A DNA stretch of 64,000 nt. It comes from Thiomicrorhabdus sediminis. GTDB lineage: Bacteria; Pseudomonadota; Gammaproteobacteria; Thiomicrospirales; Thiomicrospiraceae. Position 1 is the stretch's first letter, and each line of letters opens with the position of its first letter. The notes beneath the pieces were generated by a model. It saw only the letters and a list, made by a program, of their open reading frames with translations. It made no database searches and was not told the origin of the DNA. The position numbers and the translations under genes were made by a program. Below are positions 1-10,459 of the stretch, in pieces. The stretch spans positions 1,999,630 through 2,063,629 of the forward strand of contig NZ_CP040602.1 in assembly GCF_005885815.1 (NCBI RefSeq), given 5' to 3'.

Positions 1-1540
<1,540 letters not shown>

Positions 1541-1659
1541 CTATTTTTCTACTTTAAACTCGTTACCAGCAAGTTTTACCGGTATTAACGCTCTCTCAAA
1601 TCAGGTGATTTTTTCAGTCTCTGAACGATAAAACCAATAGCTCAAATTGATTGTAAATT

Positions 1660-1691
1660 TTGAACTTGCTTATTAAATTAAATAAGTTCAA
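1660..1691. promoter_or_regulatory. Inverted repeat in the leuS / DUF1451-like divergent spacer
   Basis: Arms TTGAACTT (1660-1667) and AAGTTCAA (1684-1691) are perfect complements around an AT-rich centre, about 40 bp upstream of the ATG at 1729. It could be an operator or part of a promoter. No known regulator consensus is recognised. Confidence 0.3.
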
Positions 1692-1728
1692 TATTATAGT
1701 AGAAACTCAGTGCTAACAGGAGAAAATA

Positions 1729-2115
1729 ATGAGTCAAAATAAAATGCTCCATGCATATCGAACTCTGCTTAATCACGCTAAAGACTGGGCGTTTAAAACG
1801 GAAAACGCGACATGGGATACCTTAGGTCATGCGATTGAAAAAGCAGAACAGGCTGATCACGCACTGGCCGAGTTGAGCGCAAAGGAATTCGCACAAGTTC
1901 AACAGGATTTACAGGCCGATATTGAAAAAACGGCCGAGTATTTGTCCGAAGTCGAACAAGGCATTGATGAGTTTTTAGAAATGGATTTGCCTTTATTGGA
2001 AAAAATTCTTACCGACAAGGCATTGAGTCTGGCCGACCCAACCGAAATTACCGTATTGCGCTTTAGACTTGCCGCAGCCATGGATGAAAACCACCCGGTG
2101 TTCAGCAAACAATAA
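1729..2115 (+). CDS. DUF1451/YbeL-like helical protein lacking the zinc ribbon
   Basis: A 128-residue soluble, charged, mostly helical protein. Its length, composition and position near leuS/lnt resemble the N-terminal helical half of the DUF1451 (YbeL) family. Those proteins normally run to about 150-160 residues and finish with a CxxC...CxxC zinc ribbon. This protein stops before any such element and contains no cysteine at all. The start is supported by AGGAGA seven bases before the ATG. Function is unknown; the family assignment is by eye and moderate. The minus-strand reading frame opposite it is a shadow. The gene is monocistronic, convergent with lnt, with 34 bp between the stops. Confidence 0.55.
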   Translation: MSQNKMLHAYRTLLNHAKDWAFKTENATWDTLGHAIEKAEQADHALAELSAKEFAQVQQDLQADIEKTAEYLSEVEQGIDEFLEMDLPLLEKILTDKALSLADPTEITVLRFRLAAAMDENHPVFSKQ

Positions 2116-2149
2116 ATCCTATCCCAAGCAGCTAGATGGCGCTTATCGA

Positions 2150-3694
2150 CTAGCGGCTGATTCGGCCGCGCAAAAAGTAGCGTTTTGCCGTCAAAAAACC
2201 AAAGATTACGAACAATAAGAACAGTACCGGCAAGAACTTCCATTGCGCATAGAAAGTCATGCCTTGATAGGGCTGCACCTGACCTCTCAAGACACCGGTC
2301 TCATAAGCCGGAATTTGCGCTTTAATCAAACCTTTAACATCTACGATAGCGGTATGCCCCGTATTGGTTGCGCGCGCAATTTCACGCCCCAACTCCAAGG
2401 CACGCATCTGCACTTCTTGCAACTGCTGCGCCGGTTCAAAAGTATTGGCAAACCAGGCATCGTTACTCACGGTAATAAAATACTTGGCGCGCGGTAAATC
2501 TTGCGCCAACTCTTCACCAAACGCCATTTCATAACAGATTGATAAACCGACTTCCTGACCACCGAGTTTGATTGGCTTTTGCTCTTGCGGCCCCTTGCTA
2601 AAGGTCGCGAAAGGAATATCGAATAGCTTGCTCAAAAATTTGAACACATCATGAAACGGGAAGTATTCACTGAAAGGCACCAAATGCTTTTTATAATAGC
2701 GGTCTTGCGGATTATGAATATTCACCAAAGCGTTGTAGTAATCCTCGGAACCCTTATCACCCGCAATCACCCCCACCAGAATATCGGTATTAAGCAACTT
2801 GGCATCTTGGATAAAACTTTTCAAGGCGCCTCGTTCAATCACATCGTAATAGGCAGGAATCGCAGTTTCCGGCCAGACAATCACATCACTATCCATATTC
2901 TGCTTGGTCAAGCTGGTATAGGTTTTCAAGGTTGGATAAAACTGATCGGTACGCCACTTTTGATCTTGCGCGACATTACCTTGAATCAGACTGACCGTCA
3001 GCGGCTTATCAATCGGCTCGACCCACTCAACTTCTTTTAAAAGTCCACCCGTCGTCCACAGCAGACTTAATACAACGCTGGGGAAAACCCAACTTTTATA
3101 CTGCCAAAACCAAACAATCAAACCGGCACTGATCGCCAACACCCAACTGACACCCCATACCCCAAACACCGGAGCATAGCCATCAATCCAGGTATCAATA
3201 TGACTGGTACCACTCAGCAAAAACGGATAGCCGCCAAAAATGGTGGCACGAAACAGCTCTGCAACAACCCAAACCGCCGGAAACAGCACAATCAAATTGG
3301 CCGCTGGACGTTGAGGATTTTTGAAATAGCCTGCCAGCCAACCGGCCAAAGCCAAAGATAGAGATAAAAACAGGACAAAACCGAAGGTCAACAATGCCGC
3401 CAAAGGCATAATGACACCGGAATAGAAATACATACTGGAAAACAGCCAGCTGACGCCAAAACCGAACATTCCCAAACCGAACCAGAGACCGGTTTTGGCA
3501 AGCTGAGCAGGCTGTTCGGCTTTCAGCCAAAGAATAAACAAACCGGCAATAGAAACGAGAATAACCGGGGCAAAAGCAAACGGGGCAAACGCAAATACCG
3601 CGAGAACACCCAATGACAACGCCAACAACTCATTTTTACCTGGGTGAAAACTGAATTTAATCAGACGCCATATTGATTTGAATACTTTTGTCAA
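2150..3694 (-). CDS. lnt: Apolipoprotein N-acyltransferase
   Basis: Inner-membrane enzyme adding the third acyl chain to lipoproteins, the last step of lipoprotein maturation. The 514-residue length is normal. The N-terminal half is a run of hydrophobic segments; the C-terminal half is a nitrilase-like domain with the Glu-Lys-Cys triad context visible as WPETAIPA (Glu), KKHLVPFSEYFPF (Lys) and LSICYEMAF (Cys). A final membrane helix lies near the C-terminus. The start reads TTG with AAGGA upstream; there is no in-frame ATG before the first membrane segments. It is the last gene of the miaB-ybeZ-ybeY-corC-lnt block, the same order as in Escherichia coli. Confidence 0.95.
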   Translation of the reverse strand: MTKVFKSIWRLIKFSFHPGKNELLALSLGVLAVFAFAPFAFAPVILVSIAGLFILWLKAEQPAQLAKTGLWFGLGMFGFGVSWLFSSMYFYSGVIMPLAALLTFGFVLFLSLSLALAGWLAGYFKNPQRPAANLIVLFPAVWVVAELFRATIFGGYPFLLSGTSHIDTWIDGYAPVFGVWGVSWVLAISAGLIVWFWQYKSWVFPSVVLSLLWTTGGLLKEVEWVEPIDKPLTVSLIQGNVAQDQKWRTDQFYPTLKTYTSLTKQNMDSDVIVWPETAIPAYYDVIERGALKSFIQDAKLLNTDILVGVIAGDKGSEDYYNALVNIHNPQDRYYKKHLVPFSEYFPFHDVFKFLSKLFDIPFATFSKGPQEQKPIKLGGQEVGLSICYEMAFGEELAQDLPRAKYFITVSNDAWFANTFEPAQQLQEVQMRALELGREIARATNTGHTAIVDVKGLIKAQIPAYETGVLRGQVQPYQGMTFYAQWKFLPVLFLLFVIFGFLTAKRYFLRGRISR

Positions 3695-3781
3695 AACCCT
3701 TAATCCTTACAAAAACTCAAATCAACGTAAAAAGATAACATAAAGCAACACAAGACTAGGCAATCCAGACATTATTGGGCA

Positions 3782-4681
3782 TTACTGTGAGTTGGCCGGC
3801 TGACCGGTTAAATCGGCAACCATCGGCTCTCCGGCTTCAGAACCATCGGCCTCTTCATCTACGACCGGCTTGACCTCGAACAACTCCGCACGACGGTCGG
3901 TCGCCCTTAACACCGAGAACAGCAAACCGTAGGCTTCGATTTGCTCACCGATAACAGGCACATGACCGAGCTGCTCACCGACATAACCACCCAGCGTTTC
4001 TGCATTCGGGCTTTCGATTTCAACATTGAAAAAGGAATTAAATTCTTCAATTGGCGTCAGCGCCTGAACAGAATAGGCGCTACCGGCGCGTTTATTGATA
4101 TTCTCGCCTTCTTCAACATCATGTTCGTCTTCGATATCACCGACAATCTGCTCAAGAACGTCCTCGATCGTTACCAGACCAGCCAGTTCCGCATACTCAT
4201 CCACCACTAAAGCCAAATGGTTACGGCTTGATTTAAACTCTCGTAACAACACATTGAGACGCTTACTTTCCGGGACAAAGTTTGGCTCACGGTAAATCTT
4301 TTGCAAATCGTCTTTGCTATTCAATTCGCCTTTGACCACCGCTCTTAAAACATCTTTTGCCAGCAGAACGCCGACAATCTGATTGTCTTGCATGACAGGA
4401 TATCTTGAATGGGAGCTTTCCAGCATCCCTTCTAAAATCGCTTCTAAAGGTTCATCCGCATCAATCACTTCAATCTGTGGACGAGGAATCATAATATCAC
4501 GCACACGCGCTTCCGAAACCTCCAGCACACCATCAATCATCAACATGGCATCCGCATCGATAATGCCTTGTGATTGCGCTTCCTTCAACACATTTAATAG
4601 TTCTTCCCGACTCTCCGGTTCGTCAGAAAACATCTTTGTCAGACGCTCTAACCACGAAGAGCCGCTACTACTGTCACTCAT
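3782..4681 (-). CDS. corC: CorC/YbeX-type CBS-domain protein
   Basis: A 299-residue cytosolic protein with the CorC/HlyC layout: an N-terminal acidic linker, two CBS domains (first beginning near VRDIMIPRPQIEVID, second ending near VTIEDVLEQIVGDIEDEHD), and a C-terminal CorC_HlyC domain (NAETLGGYVGEQLGHVP). The family is linked to magnesium/cobalt efflux and, in the ybeZYX-lnt context, to ribosome and envelope maintenance. There is no membrane segment, so it is the soluble CorC form rather than the membrane-anchored CNNM form. ATG start; AAGGA lies about 12 bases upstream. It sits between ybeY and lnt with short gaps. Confidence 0.93.
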   Translation of the reverse strand: MSDSSSGSSWLERLTKMFSDEPESREELLNVLKEAQSQGIIDADAMLMIDGVLEVSEARVRDIMIPRPQIEVIDADEPLEAILEGMLESSHSRYPVMQDNQIVGVLLAKDVLRAVVKGELNSKDDLQKIYREPNFVPESKRLNVLLREFKSSRNHLALVVDEYAELAGLVTIEDVLEQIVGDIEDEHDVEEGENINKRAGSAYSVQALTPIEEFNSFFNVEIESPNAETLGGYVGEQLGHVPVIGEQIEAYGLLFSVLRATDRRAELFEVKPVVDEEADGSEAGEPMVADLTGQPANSQ

Positions 4682-4784
4682 ACTGGGTGTTTTTCCTTTA
4701 GATTAACTAGAATAGTTTTTAATTTTATTGAATTCGTTTCGCGTAGAGTAAAACAAATCATGGCAAATGCCAATGCAACAAGTG

Positions 4785-5267
4785 TTACTCTTCATCCGCT
4801 TCCAAATAAGGATTGTCAAAACCGAGATTTTCCATAATCGCGATCTCCAATGCCTCCATCTCTTCGGCTTCGTCATCATCTATATGGTCATAGCCCTGTA
4901 AATGCAAGGTGCCGTGAACAATCATATGCGCCCAATGCGCCTCCAGGGTTTTATGCTGTTCGGCCGCTTCTTTTTCGACCACATCGGCACAAATCACCAA
5001 ATCGCCCAGATAAGGCAACTCTTCACCCAGTTCAACCAAACCAGGGGGTTGCTCAAATTCAAACGAAAGCACATTGGTCGGCTTGTCGATATTACGGTAT
5101 TCGTAATTCAGCTCTTGACTCTCTTCAGCATCGACAATTCGCACCAGCACTTCTACCGGCTCAAAACTGCGAGGCTCCATTATGCTGGCATGAATCCACT
5201 TTTGACACTGTTCTAGAGTTGGTATCGGACGCTCATCAATCGCCCACTGAAGCTCAACATCCAACAT
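4785..5267 (-). CDS. ybeY: Endoribonuclease YbeY (16S rRNA maturation)
   Basis: A 160-residue UPF0054 metalloprotein. The zinc-binding signature H-x3-H-x5-H is seen as [15 protein letters not shown] near residues 114-128. The conserved NVLSFEF segment, part of the substrate groove, lies near residue 65. Known role: single-strand endoribonuclease in 16S rRNA 3'-end processing and ribosome quality control, working with the neighbouring YbeZ and Era. The ATG has AGGGGGC just upstream. Genes on both sides keep the canonical operon order, which strengthens the call. Confidence 0.95.
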   Translation of the reverse strand: MLDVELQWAIDERPIPTLEQCQKWIHASIMEPRSFEPVEVLVRIVDAEESQELNYEYRNIDKPTNVLSFEFEQPPGLVELGEELPYLGDLVICADVVEKEAAEQHKTLEAHWAHMIVHGTLHLQGYDHIDDDEAEEMEALEIAIMENLGFDNPYLEADEE

Positions 5268-5308
5268 AACGCCCCCTATTCTGACCGTATTAAAACCTGA
5301 TCATTGCT

Positions 5309-6298
5309 TTATGAATCTTGTTTGCCATCTTGCTTGGACGCTTGCTTGCGATCAAAGCGATCATAGGCATGGACGATTTTCTGCACCAGCGCATGACGCA
5401 CAACGTCTTTGGCTTGATAAAACGAAAAGCCGATGCCTTCAACACCATCCAACACTTCAATCACATGGCGCAAACCGGATTTCTGGTGTCTTGGCAAATC
5501 ACACTGAGTAATGTCACCGGTAATGACCGCCGTCGATCCGAAACCAATACGAGTAAGGAACATTTTCATCTGCTCCGTCGTCGTGTTTTGCGCTTCATCA
5601 AGAATGATAAAAGATTCATTCAGGGTGCGCCCACGCATAAACGCTAGAGGCGCCACCTCAATCACATTTTTTTCAATCAGTCGTTCAACCGTTTCAAAGC
5701 CCATCATTTCGAATAAGGCATCAAATAACGGTCGTAAATAAGGGTCTACTTTCTGATTTAGATCACCCGGCAAAAAACCCAATTTTTCACCAGCTTCGAC
5801 CGCTGGACGGGTCAGCACGATACGTCGCACACGCTCACTTTCCAGCGCTTCAACTGCACAGGCTACCGCCAAATAGGTTTTTCCGGTTCCCGCCGGCCCA
5901 ATACCGAAATTAATATCGTTCTGCTGAATCGCTTCAATATAGCTGGCTTGATTCGGATTACGCGTTTTAATGGTTTTGCGTCGGGTTTTAATTAAAACCT
6001 GCTCATTATCCAGCGCCTTATCCTGATCTAAACCTAATTGATGCAGTTCGAGATGAACCTTTTCAGGCGTTAGCGTTTCCTTGGCGGTTTCTTCATAGAG
6101 ATTACGCAATATCTGTTCCGCTTTGACCAAACGCTCAGCTAACCCAGTAACGGAAATATTGAAACCGCGTGAATTAATCTCAACGCCCAAACGGATTTCA
6201 ATTTGATCAAAGTGCTCATTATGCCAGCCGCACAAATTTTGCAAACGCGTGTTGTCTTCCGGGAATAAAGAAAATTGAATGGTATGTAAAGCTGGCAA
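5309..6298 (-). CDS. ybeZ: PhoH-family ATPase YbeZ
   Basis: A 329-residue PhoH-like NTPase, the usual partner of YbeY. Walker A is GIGPAGTGKTYLA and Walker B is FIILDEAQNTT; ITGDITQCDLP is the conserved third motif. The N-terminal 100 residues form the KH-like region found in YbeZ. The start is TTG: no ATG lies upstream of the conserved region, and the TTG is preceded by GAGG with a five-base gap, a good ribosome-binding site. It lies 41 bp upstream of ybeY and 174 bp downstream of miaB. Confidence 0.94.
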   Translation of the reverse strand: MPALHTIQFSLFPEDNTRLQNLCGWHNEHFDQIEIRLGVEINSRGFNISVTGLAERLVKAEQILRNLYEETAKETLTPEKVHLELHQLGLDQDKALDNEQVLIKTRRKTIKTRNPNQASYIEAIQQNDINFGIGPAGTGKTYLAVACAVEALESERVRRIVLTRPAVEAGEKLGFLPGDLNQKVDPYLRPLFDALFEMMGFETVERLIEKNVIEVAPLAFMRGRTLNESFIILDEAQNTTTEQMKMFLTRIGFGSTAVITGDITQCDLPRHQKSGLRHVIEVLDGVEGIGFSFYQAKDVVRHALVQKIVHAYDRFDRKQASKQDGKQDS

Positions 6299-6472
6299 AT
6301 TTCGCCTCGAAATTGAATCACTTAGCTATGCTATAACTTTATCATAATTAAAGTGCCAAGCGATTGATAACTGAATTTAAAAAAGCCGACTATTTTTGCT
6401 TCGCTCTATCACTTTAAGGCTTTGCAACCTTTAAGCAATAAAAAACGTTTGCAATATCCAGCCTGATTCAAC

Positions 6473-7900
6473 TTACAGTGAATAATACTGTGATGCCTTG
6501 AACTTTTCCGCTTCCGGTGTCGCTACGACCTCACCCTTTAAGGAGTTGGTATAGGCCTCGAGAATTTTCACATCCACAAACTGTCCGATTAAATCCGGCG
6601 AACCTTCAAAGTTGACGACACGGTTATTTTCGGTACGCCCAGCGACTTCGTTAAAAGAGTTACGTGACAGACGCTCAACCAGTACACTTTGAATTGTACC
6701 AACCATAGACTCACTAATCTCTTGAGTCTGCTTATTTAGCTGCTCTTGCAAGAAATAAAGACGACGTTTTTTCTTCTCCATCGGTTCTTCATCCGGAAAG
6801 GCTGCTGCTGGCGTACCTGGGCGAGCGCTATAGATAAAGCTGAACGAGCGGTCATAGTTCAGCTCTTCGACCAAAGCCAATGTCTCTTTGAAATCATCAC
6901 AGGTTTCACCAGGGAAACCGATAATAAAATCACCGGAAAGACTTAGATTTGGACGTAAAGCGCGAATCTTGCGGATAATGGACTTATACTCAATCACCAT
7001 ATGGTTACGCTTCATCATCGCCAAAACGCGGTCTGAACCGGATTGAATAGGCAGGTGCAAATGCGACACCAACTCAGGAATTTCGCCATAACAGTCGATA
7101 ATGCTTTGCGTCATTTCATTCGGATGAGAAGTGGTAAAACGAATACGATCAATACCCTCGATTTCACGAATAGCGTGCATCAATACCGCTAAATCGGCAA
7201 TTTCGCCATCCGCCATTTCACCACGATAGGCATTCACGTTTTGACCTAAAAGGTTAACTTCACGCACGCCCTGTTCAGCTAGGGTTTGAATCTCACGCAG
7301 AACGTCTTCAAATGGACGGCTGACCTCTTCACCACGTGTGTAAGGTACTACACAGAAAGTACAGTATTTCGAACAGCCTTCCATAATCGAAACCATGGCT
7401 GACACGCCATTCACTTCCGGTTCTGGCAAATTATCAAACTTTTCGATTTCAGGGAAGGTGATATCGATGACCGCTTTTTTCTTTTTAATCGAGTCATCGC
7501 CACGCATTCTGAGTGCATCATCAATCATCGCCGGCAGACGATGCAACGTTTGTGGACCGAAAATCACATCGACACTTGGTGCGCGTTGGCGAATCACTTG
7601 CCCCTCTTGTGAGGCAACACAACCACCAACACCAATCACACGATTCGGCTTTTGCGCTTTCCATTTCGCCCAACGACCGAGCTCGGAAAACACCTTTTCT
7701 TGTGCTTTCTCACGCACAGAACAGGTGTTCATCAACACCACATCAGCCTCTTCTGGAGTCTCCACCAATTTTAAACCATGAGTTTTCTCCAACAGGCTCG
7801 CCATCTTATCGGAGTCATATTCATTCATCTGACAACCGTAAGTAATGACATAAAGCCCGCCTTCAAACGGCGAAGTATTTAAAGCAGTGTTTTCCGACAT
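6473..7900 (-). CDS. miaB: tRNA-2-methylthio-N6-dimethylallyladenosine synthase
   Basis: Radical-SAM methylthiotransferase modifying A37 of tRNAs that read UNN codons. The UPF0004 domain begins with [13 protein letters not shown]; the radical SAM cluster motif is [16 protein letters not shown] (CxxxCxxC); a TRAM domain closes the protein. The start chosen is the ATG at 7900 (MSENTALN), about 475 residues, with AGG about nine bases upstream. An in-frame extension to 7930 would add ten residues and is less likely. First gene of the minus-strand block ending in lnt. Confidence 0.96.
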   Translation of the reverse strand: MSENTALNTSPFEGGLYVITYGCQMNEYDSDKMASLLEKTHGLKLVETPEEADVVLMNTCSVREKAQEKVFSELGRWAKWKAQKPNRVIGVGGCVASQEGQVIRQRAPSVDVIFGPQTLHRLPAMIDDALRMRGDDSIKKKKAVIDITFPEIEKFDNLPEPEVNGVSAMVSIMEGCSKYCTFCVVPYTRGEEVSRPFEDVLREIQTLAEQGVREVNLLGQNVNAYRGEMADGEIADLAVLMHAIREIEGIDRIRFTTSHPNEMTQSIIDCYGEIPELVSHLHLPIQSGSDRVLAMMKRNHMVIEYKSIIRKIRALRPNLSLSGDFIIGFPGETCDDFKETLALVEELNYDRSFSFIYSARPGTPAAAFPDEEPMEKKKRRLYFLQEQLNKQTQEISESMVGTIQSVLVERLSRNSFNEVAGRTENNRVVNFEGSPDLIGQFVDVKILEAYTNSLKGEVVATPEAEKFKASQYYSL

Positions 7901-8051
7901 GTTTTCTAACCTGATAAACCCGTACAACAATTATTTAGAGAGCATGACCCCAAAATCACGCTATCTTACTGAATCTATTTATGTTTCTATAGATTTTAAA
8001 GGGAGCGTATTCTAACACATCAGAAACAAAAAAATGCAATTTTACAAGCCA

Positions 8052-9710
8052 CTACTTTGCATCATTGGATTGCAGCATAGCTCGAGATTGAGCAGCATAA
8101 TCATTAAACTTATCAGGCAATTCAGTCTGGTTGTTATACCAAAGCAAATACTGCTTTAAATCATACAAATTATTATCACGCCTGGCATTTAAAAACATAT
8201 TTTCCATATTTGCTTGTACCAAATCATCATAAAGCCCCCATTTAGAAGCATTATAGAAATAACCAACCTGCTCTTGCTGCGGGTAATCCTTATAAATAAA
8301 AATTCGGTTTTTGAAATAATAGGTTTCAAATGCACTCATTAAGCCAATATAAAAACCGTACGCCGCAACAGCAACAAAACTAAGCAAAGCCACTTTAAAC
8401 GTTAAAGAAGCAGACTCGGATAATGAAATATTAATAGTACGCTGCGATACTATCACACTATAGAACACCACAAGCAAAACCAAAAACCAATGCGTCGCAG
8501 ACAAAATAAATGGATAAGACACCATCGACTGAATCACTAAAGGCGAAATAATAGCCGAATAACCCCAAAAAGCTTTCTGGCCTTGTTGCCACCAGTTTTT
8601 AAGGATTAAAAAAATAACGATCAGTATAGAAAAGCAGCCAGCCAAACCAACTTGAATCAACCAAAACAAAAATTCATTATGAGGATGTGAAAAACTACCG
8701 ATCTCAAGCCCTGCTATGCGAGCATCACCTGGTAACTGATGAGCGAGTACAAAATCTTGCAGAGAGTGATTATAGTTGCCAATACCAACCCCAAACCATA
8801 AGTTTTCTAAAAACAGCTTCCAGCCTGTCTCATATAAAAATAGACGCACATCCAAGCCATAAACAACCCGCTCAAACTTGCTTGCTGCTGAGCCAATATC
8901 GACTCCAATAAACTTTACCAGTAATGCTGATGTCACCAGCAAACTAAACCACAATAACAGGTTGCCTAAATGTGACTTTAATTCAAATCTATAAGTCCAT
9001 AACAATAACAAGATACCTACTGCTAAAGCCAATAAACCGGCTCGAGAACCGGAAGCGAATACTACAAAACCACCTAAAGCAGCCAATAAAAATAGTGGTA
9101 ATTTTATTTTTATCGGAGATTGCTTAAATTGAGCACTAAACAATAACCACAGCGATAGAACCAAACCAAAAGCAATAAAGCTCGACAACATATTACGCTG
9201 TTGTAATGACCCTAAAAAGCCTGAGTGAATTTTAAACGGAAAATATCCCGTCCACCAATAGGCCACTGAGAAAGTGTCAAAATACTGAATCAATGCAATC
9301 AAACTTTGTAATAGCGCCAATATTGATAAAGCATAAAACAACCAATGCCAAGCATTTTCGCTCAAACTAACTTGCTCTAAAGCCAAAACAAACAATACGG
9401 CAACCACTAAAGCCAAAATTACATAATGTAAGAAATTGAGATGTATTGCCTGCCAATAACCGACAGCAATGAGATTAATGGCTGCAATTAGCGTCCAAAG
9501 CAGACGAGATGAAATTTGAAACTGCTGAAATGAAATGACTTGATAAAATGAATAGATAATAAAAACAACTACAGCAAAATAAACCGATAAATTATAAGGT
9601 GTAATAATGCCGACTTGACCACCGACATTATCAACACTAATCAAACTAAAATAAAAAACCGCTATTATCAAAAAGACTGAAAGTACGGATTTTGTTTTTA
9701 TCCATTGCAT
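8052..9710 (-). CDS. PglL/TfpO-like O-oligosaccharyltransferase (Wzy_C family)
   Basis: A 552-residue polytopic membrane protein with about ten to twelve hydrophobic segments. It has a large periplasmic loop ending in SHPHNEFLFWLIQVGLAG and an earlier QQRNMLSSFIAFG segment. These are characteristic of the Wzy_C/O-antigen ligase superfamily, and the histidine-containing HPHNE loop is typical of pilin-glycosylating PglL/TfpO enzymes. Such enzymes move lipid-linked glycan onto pilin Ser/Thr in the periplasm. The gene lies directly downstream of a pilin gene, separated by that gene's terminator, so the pilin or the neighbouring prepilin-like proteins are the likely acceptors (inference). An O-antigen ligase role (WaaL) is the main alternative; the pilin context argues for PglL. 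Confidence 0.72.
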   Translation of the reverse strand: MQWIKTKSVLSVFLIIAVFYFSLISVDNVGGQVGIITPYNLSVYFAVVVFIIYSFYQVISFQQFQISSRLLWTLIAAINLIAVGYWQAIHLNFLHYVILALVVAVLFVLALEQVSLSENAWHWLFYALSILALLQSLIALIQYFDTFSVAYWWTGYFPFKIHSGFLGSLQQRNMLSSFIAFGLVLSLWLLFSAQFKQSPIKIKLPLFLLAALGGFVVFASGSRAGLLALAVGILLLLWTYRFELKSHLGNLLLWFSLLVTSALLVKFIGVDIGSAASKFERVVYGLDVRLFLYETGWKLFLENLWFGVGIGNYNHSLQDFVLAHQLPGDARIAGLEIGSFSHPHNEFLFWLIQVGLAGCFSILIVIFLILKNWWQQGQKAFWGYSAIISPLVIQSMVSYPFILSATHWFLVLLVVFYSVIVSQRTINISLSESASLTFKVALLSFVAVAAYGFYIGLMSAFETYYFKNRIFIYKDYPQQEQVGYFYNASKWGLYDDLVQANMENMFLNARRDNNLYDLKQYLLWYNNQTELPDKFNDYAAQSRAMLQSNDAK

Positions 9711-9723
9711 TTATTTCACCTAT

Positions 9724-9747
9724 AAAAAAGCCCGCAGAAGCGGGCTT
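9724..9747 (-). terminator. Rho-independent terminator after the pilin gene
   Basis: Stem AAGCCCGC / GCGGGCTT with a 4-nt loop, followed on the minus strand by a U run. It lies between the pilin gene and the oligosaccharyltransferase gene, so the latter would receive only read-through. Confidence 0.85.
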
Positions 9748-9772
9748 AAATTAAATTCATTGACAGAATTAA

Positions 9773-10354
9773 TTAAAGTTCACGACAAAGAGCATATGAA
9801 GTACCCTCTGAAGGCTCGCCATTAGTCAAAGTACCCGCTGTAGCAACAGCTGTACTTTCATCGGCCAAGTCTGCAATGATTCTCCATGTCCCCGATGTAT
9901 GAACACCATCATCGTATTTGGTGTCTAAATTATTGGCAACTTCGCCATCAATATTGTTAGCACAAATATATGTCTTTGCATCCAACGCATTCGCTACAGC
10001 TGTAGTCAAGTTTTTCATGATATACTCACCATCATAAGAATGGGTAGGGCCATCAGAATCTGTTGAAGTACCTAAATCACCTGCAATAAAGCCTTCATCC
10101 TTTAATTGAAACCAGAAGGCATCATCATCACTTGTATCTGGATACTGTCCCTTACGGTCTTGATATGAATAATAACCGGCAGCCATATTTTCCATATCTT
10201 TGGCAATACTTTTAACCTTAGCGTTTTCAATCAATTCTTGACCTTTCAATACACCACCTAGCAATAGACCGATAATAACCAATACGATGGCGATTTCGAC
10301 CAGAGTAAAACCTTTTTGGTTTTCTAATTTAGTTTGTAATTCTGTAGTTTGCAT
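9773..10354 (-). CDS. Type IV pilin-like protein
   Basis: A class III prepilin with a short leader (15 residues) ending QKG, then FTLVEIAIVLVIIGLLLGGVL: peptidase site G/F, Glu at mature position 5, hydrophobic N-terminal helix. The globular part contains GYYSYQDRKGQYP and a cysteine pair (YICANN and ALCREL at the C-terminus) fitting a C-terminal disulfide loop. The start is the ATG at 10354, preceded by GAGGAG; an upstream in-frame start at 10387 has no such site. The gene is flanked by terminators on both sides, suggesting its own promoter. At about 178 mature residues it is the most compact pilin here and plausibly a major subunit. Whether it is the genome's main PilA cannot be told. Confidence 0.9.
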   Translation of the reverse strand: MQTTELQTKLENQKGFTLVEIAIVLVIIGLLLGGVLKGQELIENAKVKSIAKDMENMAAGYYSYQDRKGQYPDTSDDDAFWFQLKDEGFIAGDLGTSTDSDGPTHSYDGEYIMKNLTTAVANALDAKTYICANNIDGEVANNLDTKYDDGVHTSGTWRIIADLADESTAVATAGTLTNGEPSEGTSYALCREL

Positions 10355-10423
10355 AGCAACACTCCTCAGTTTTTCAATGAAACACATGTTTGTGTAGGCT
10401 CTATATTACAAGTGAAAAGAAAT

Positions 10424-10449
10424 AAAAAAAGAGTAAAAGTTTTTTACTC
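10424..10449 (-). terminator. Rho-independent terminator after the sensor-kinase gene
   Basis: Stem GAGTAAAA / TTTTACTC with a 3-nt loop, then a seven-base U run on the minus strand. It closes the operon 15754-10460 and isolates the pilin gene from it. Confidence 0.75.
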
Positions 10450-10459
10450 CGGTTTTTAA

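Noticed and set aside
1899-2243. A 114-residue minus-strand frame opposite the DUF1451-like gene
   Set aside because: It overlaps both the DUF1451-like gene and the lnt C-terminus, has no ribosome-binding site and a low-complexity composition.
4850-5269. Plus-strand frames across ybeY and ybeZ
   Set aside because: They are mirror frames of genes with recognisable catalytic motifs on the other strand.
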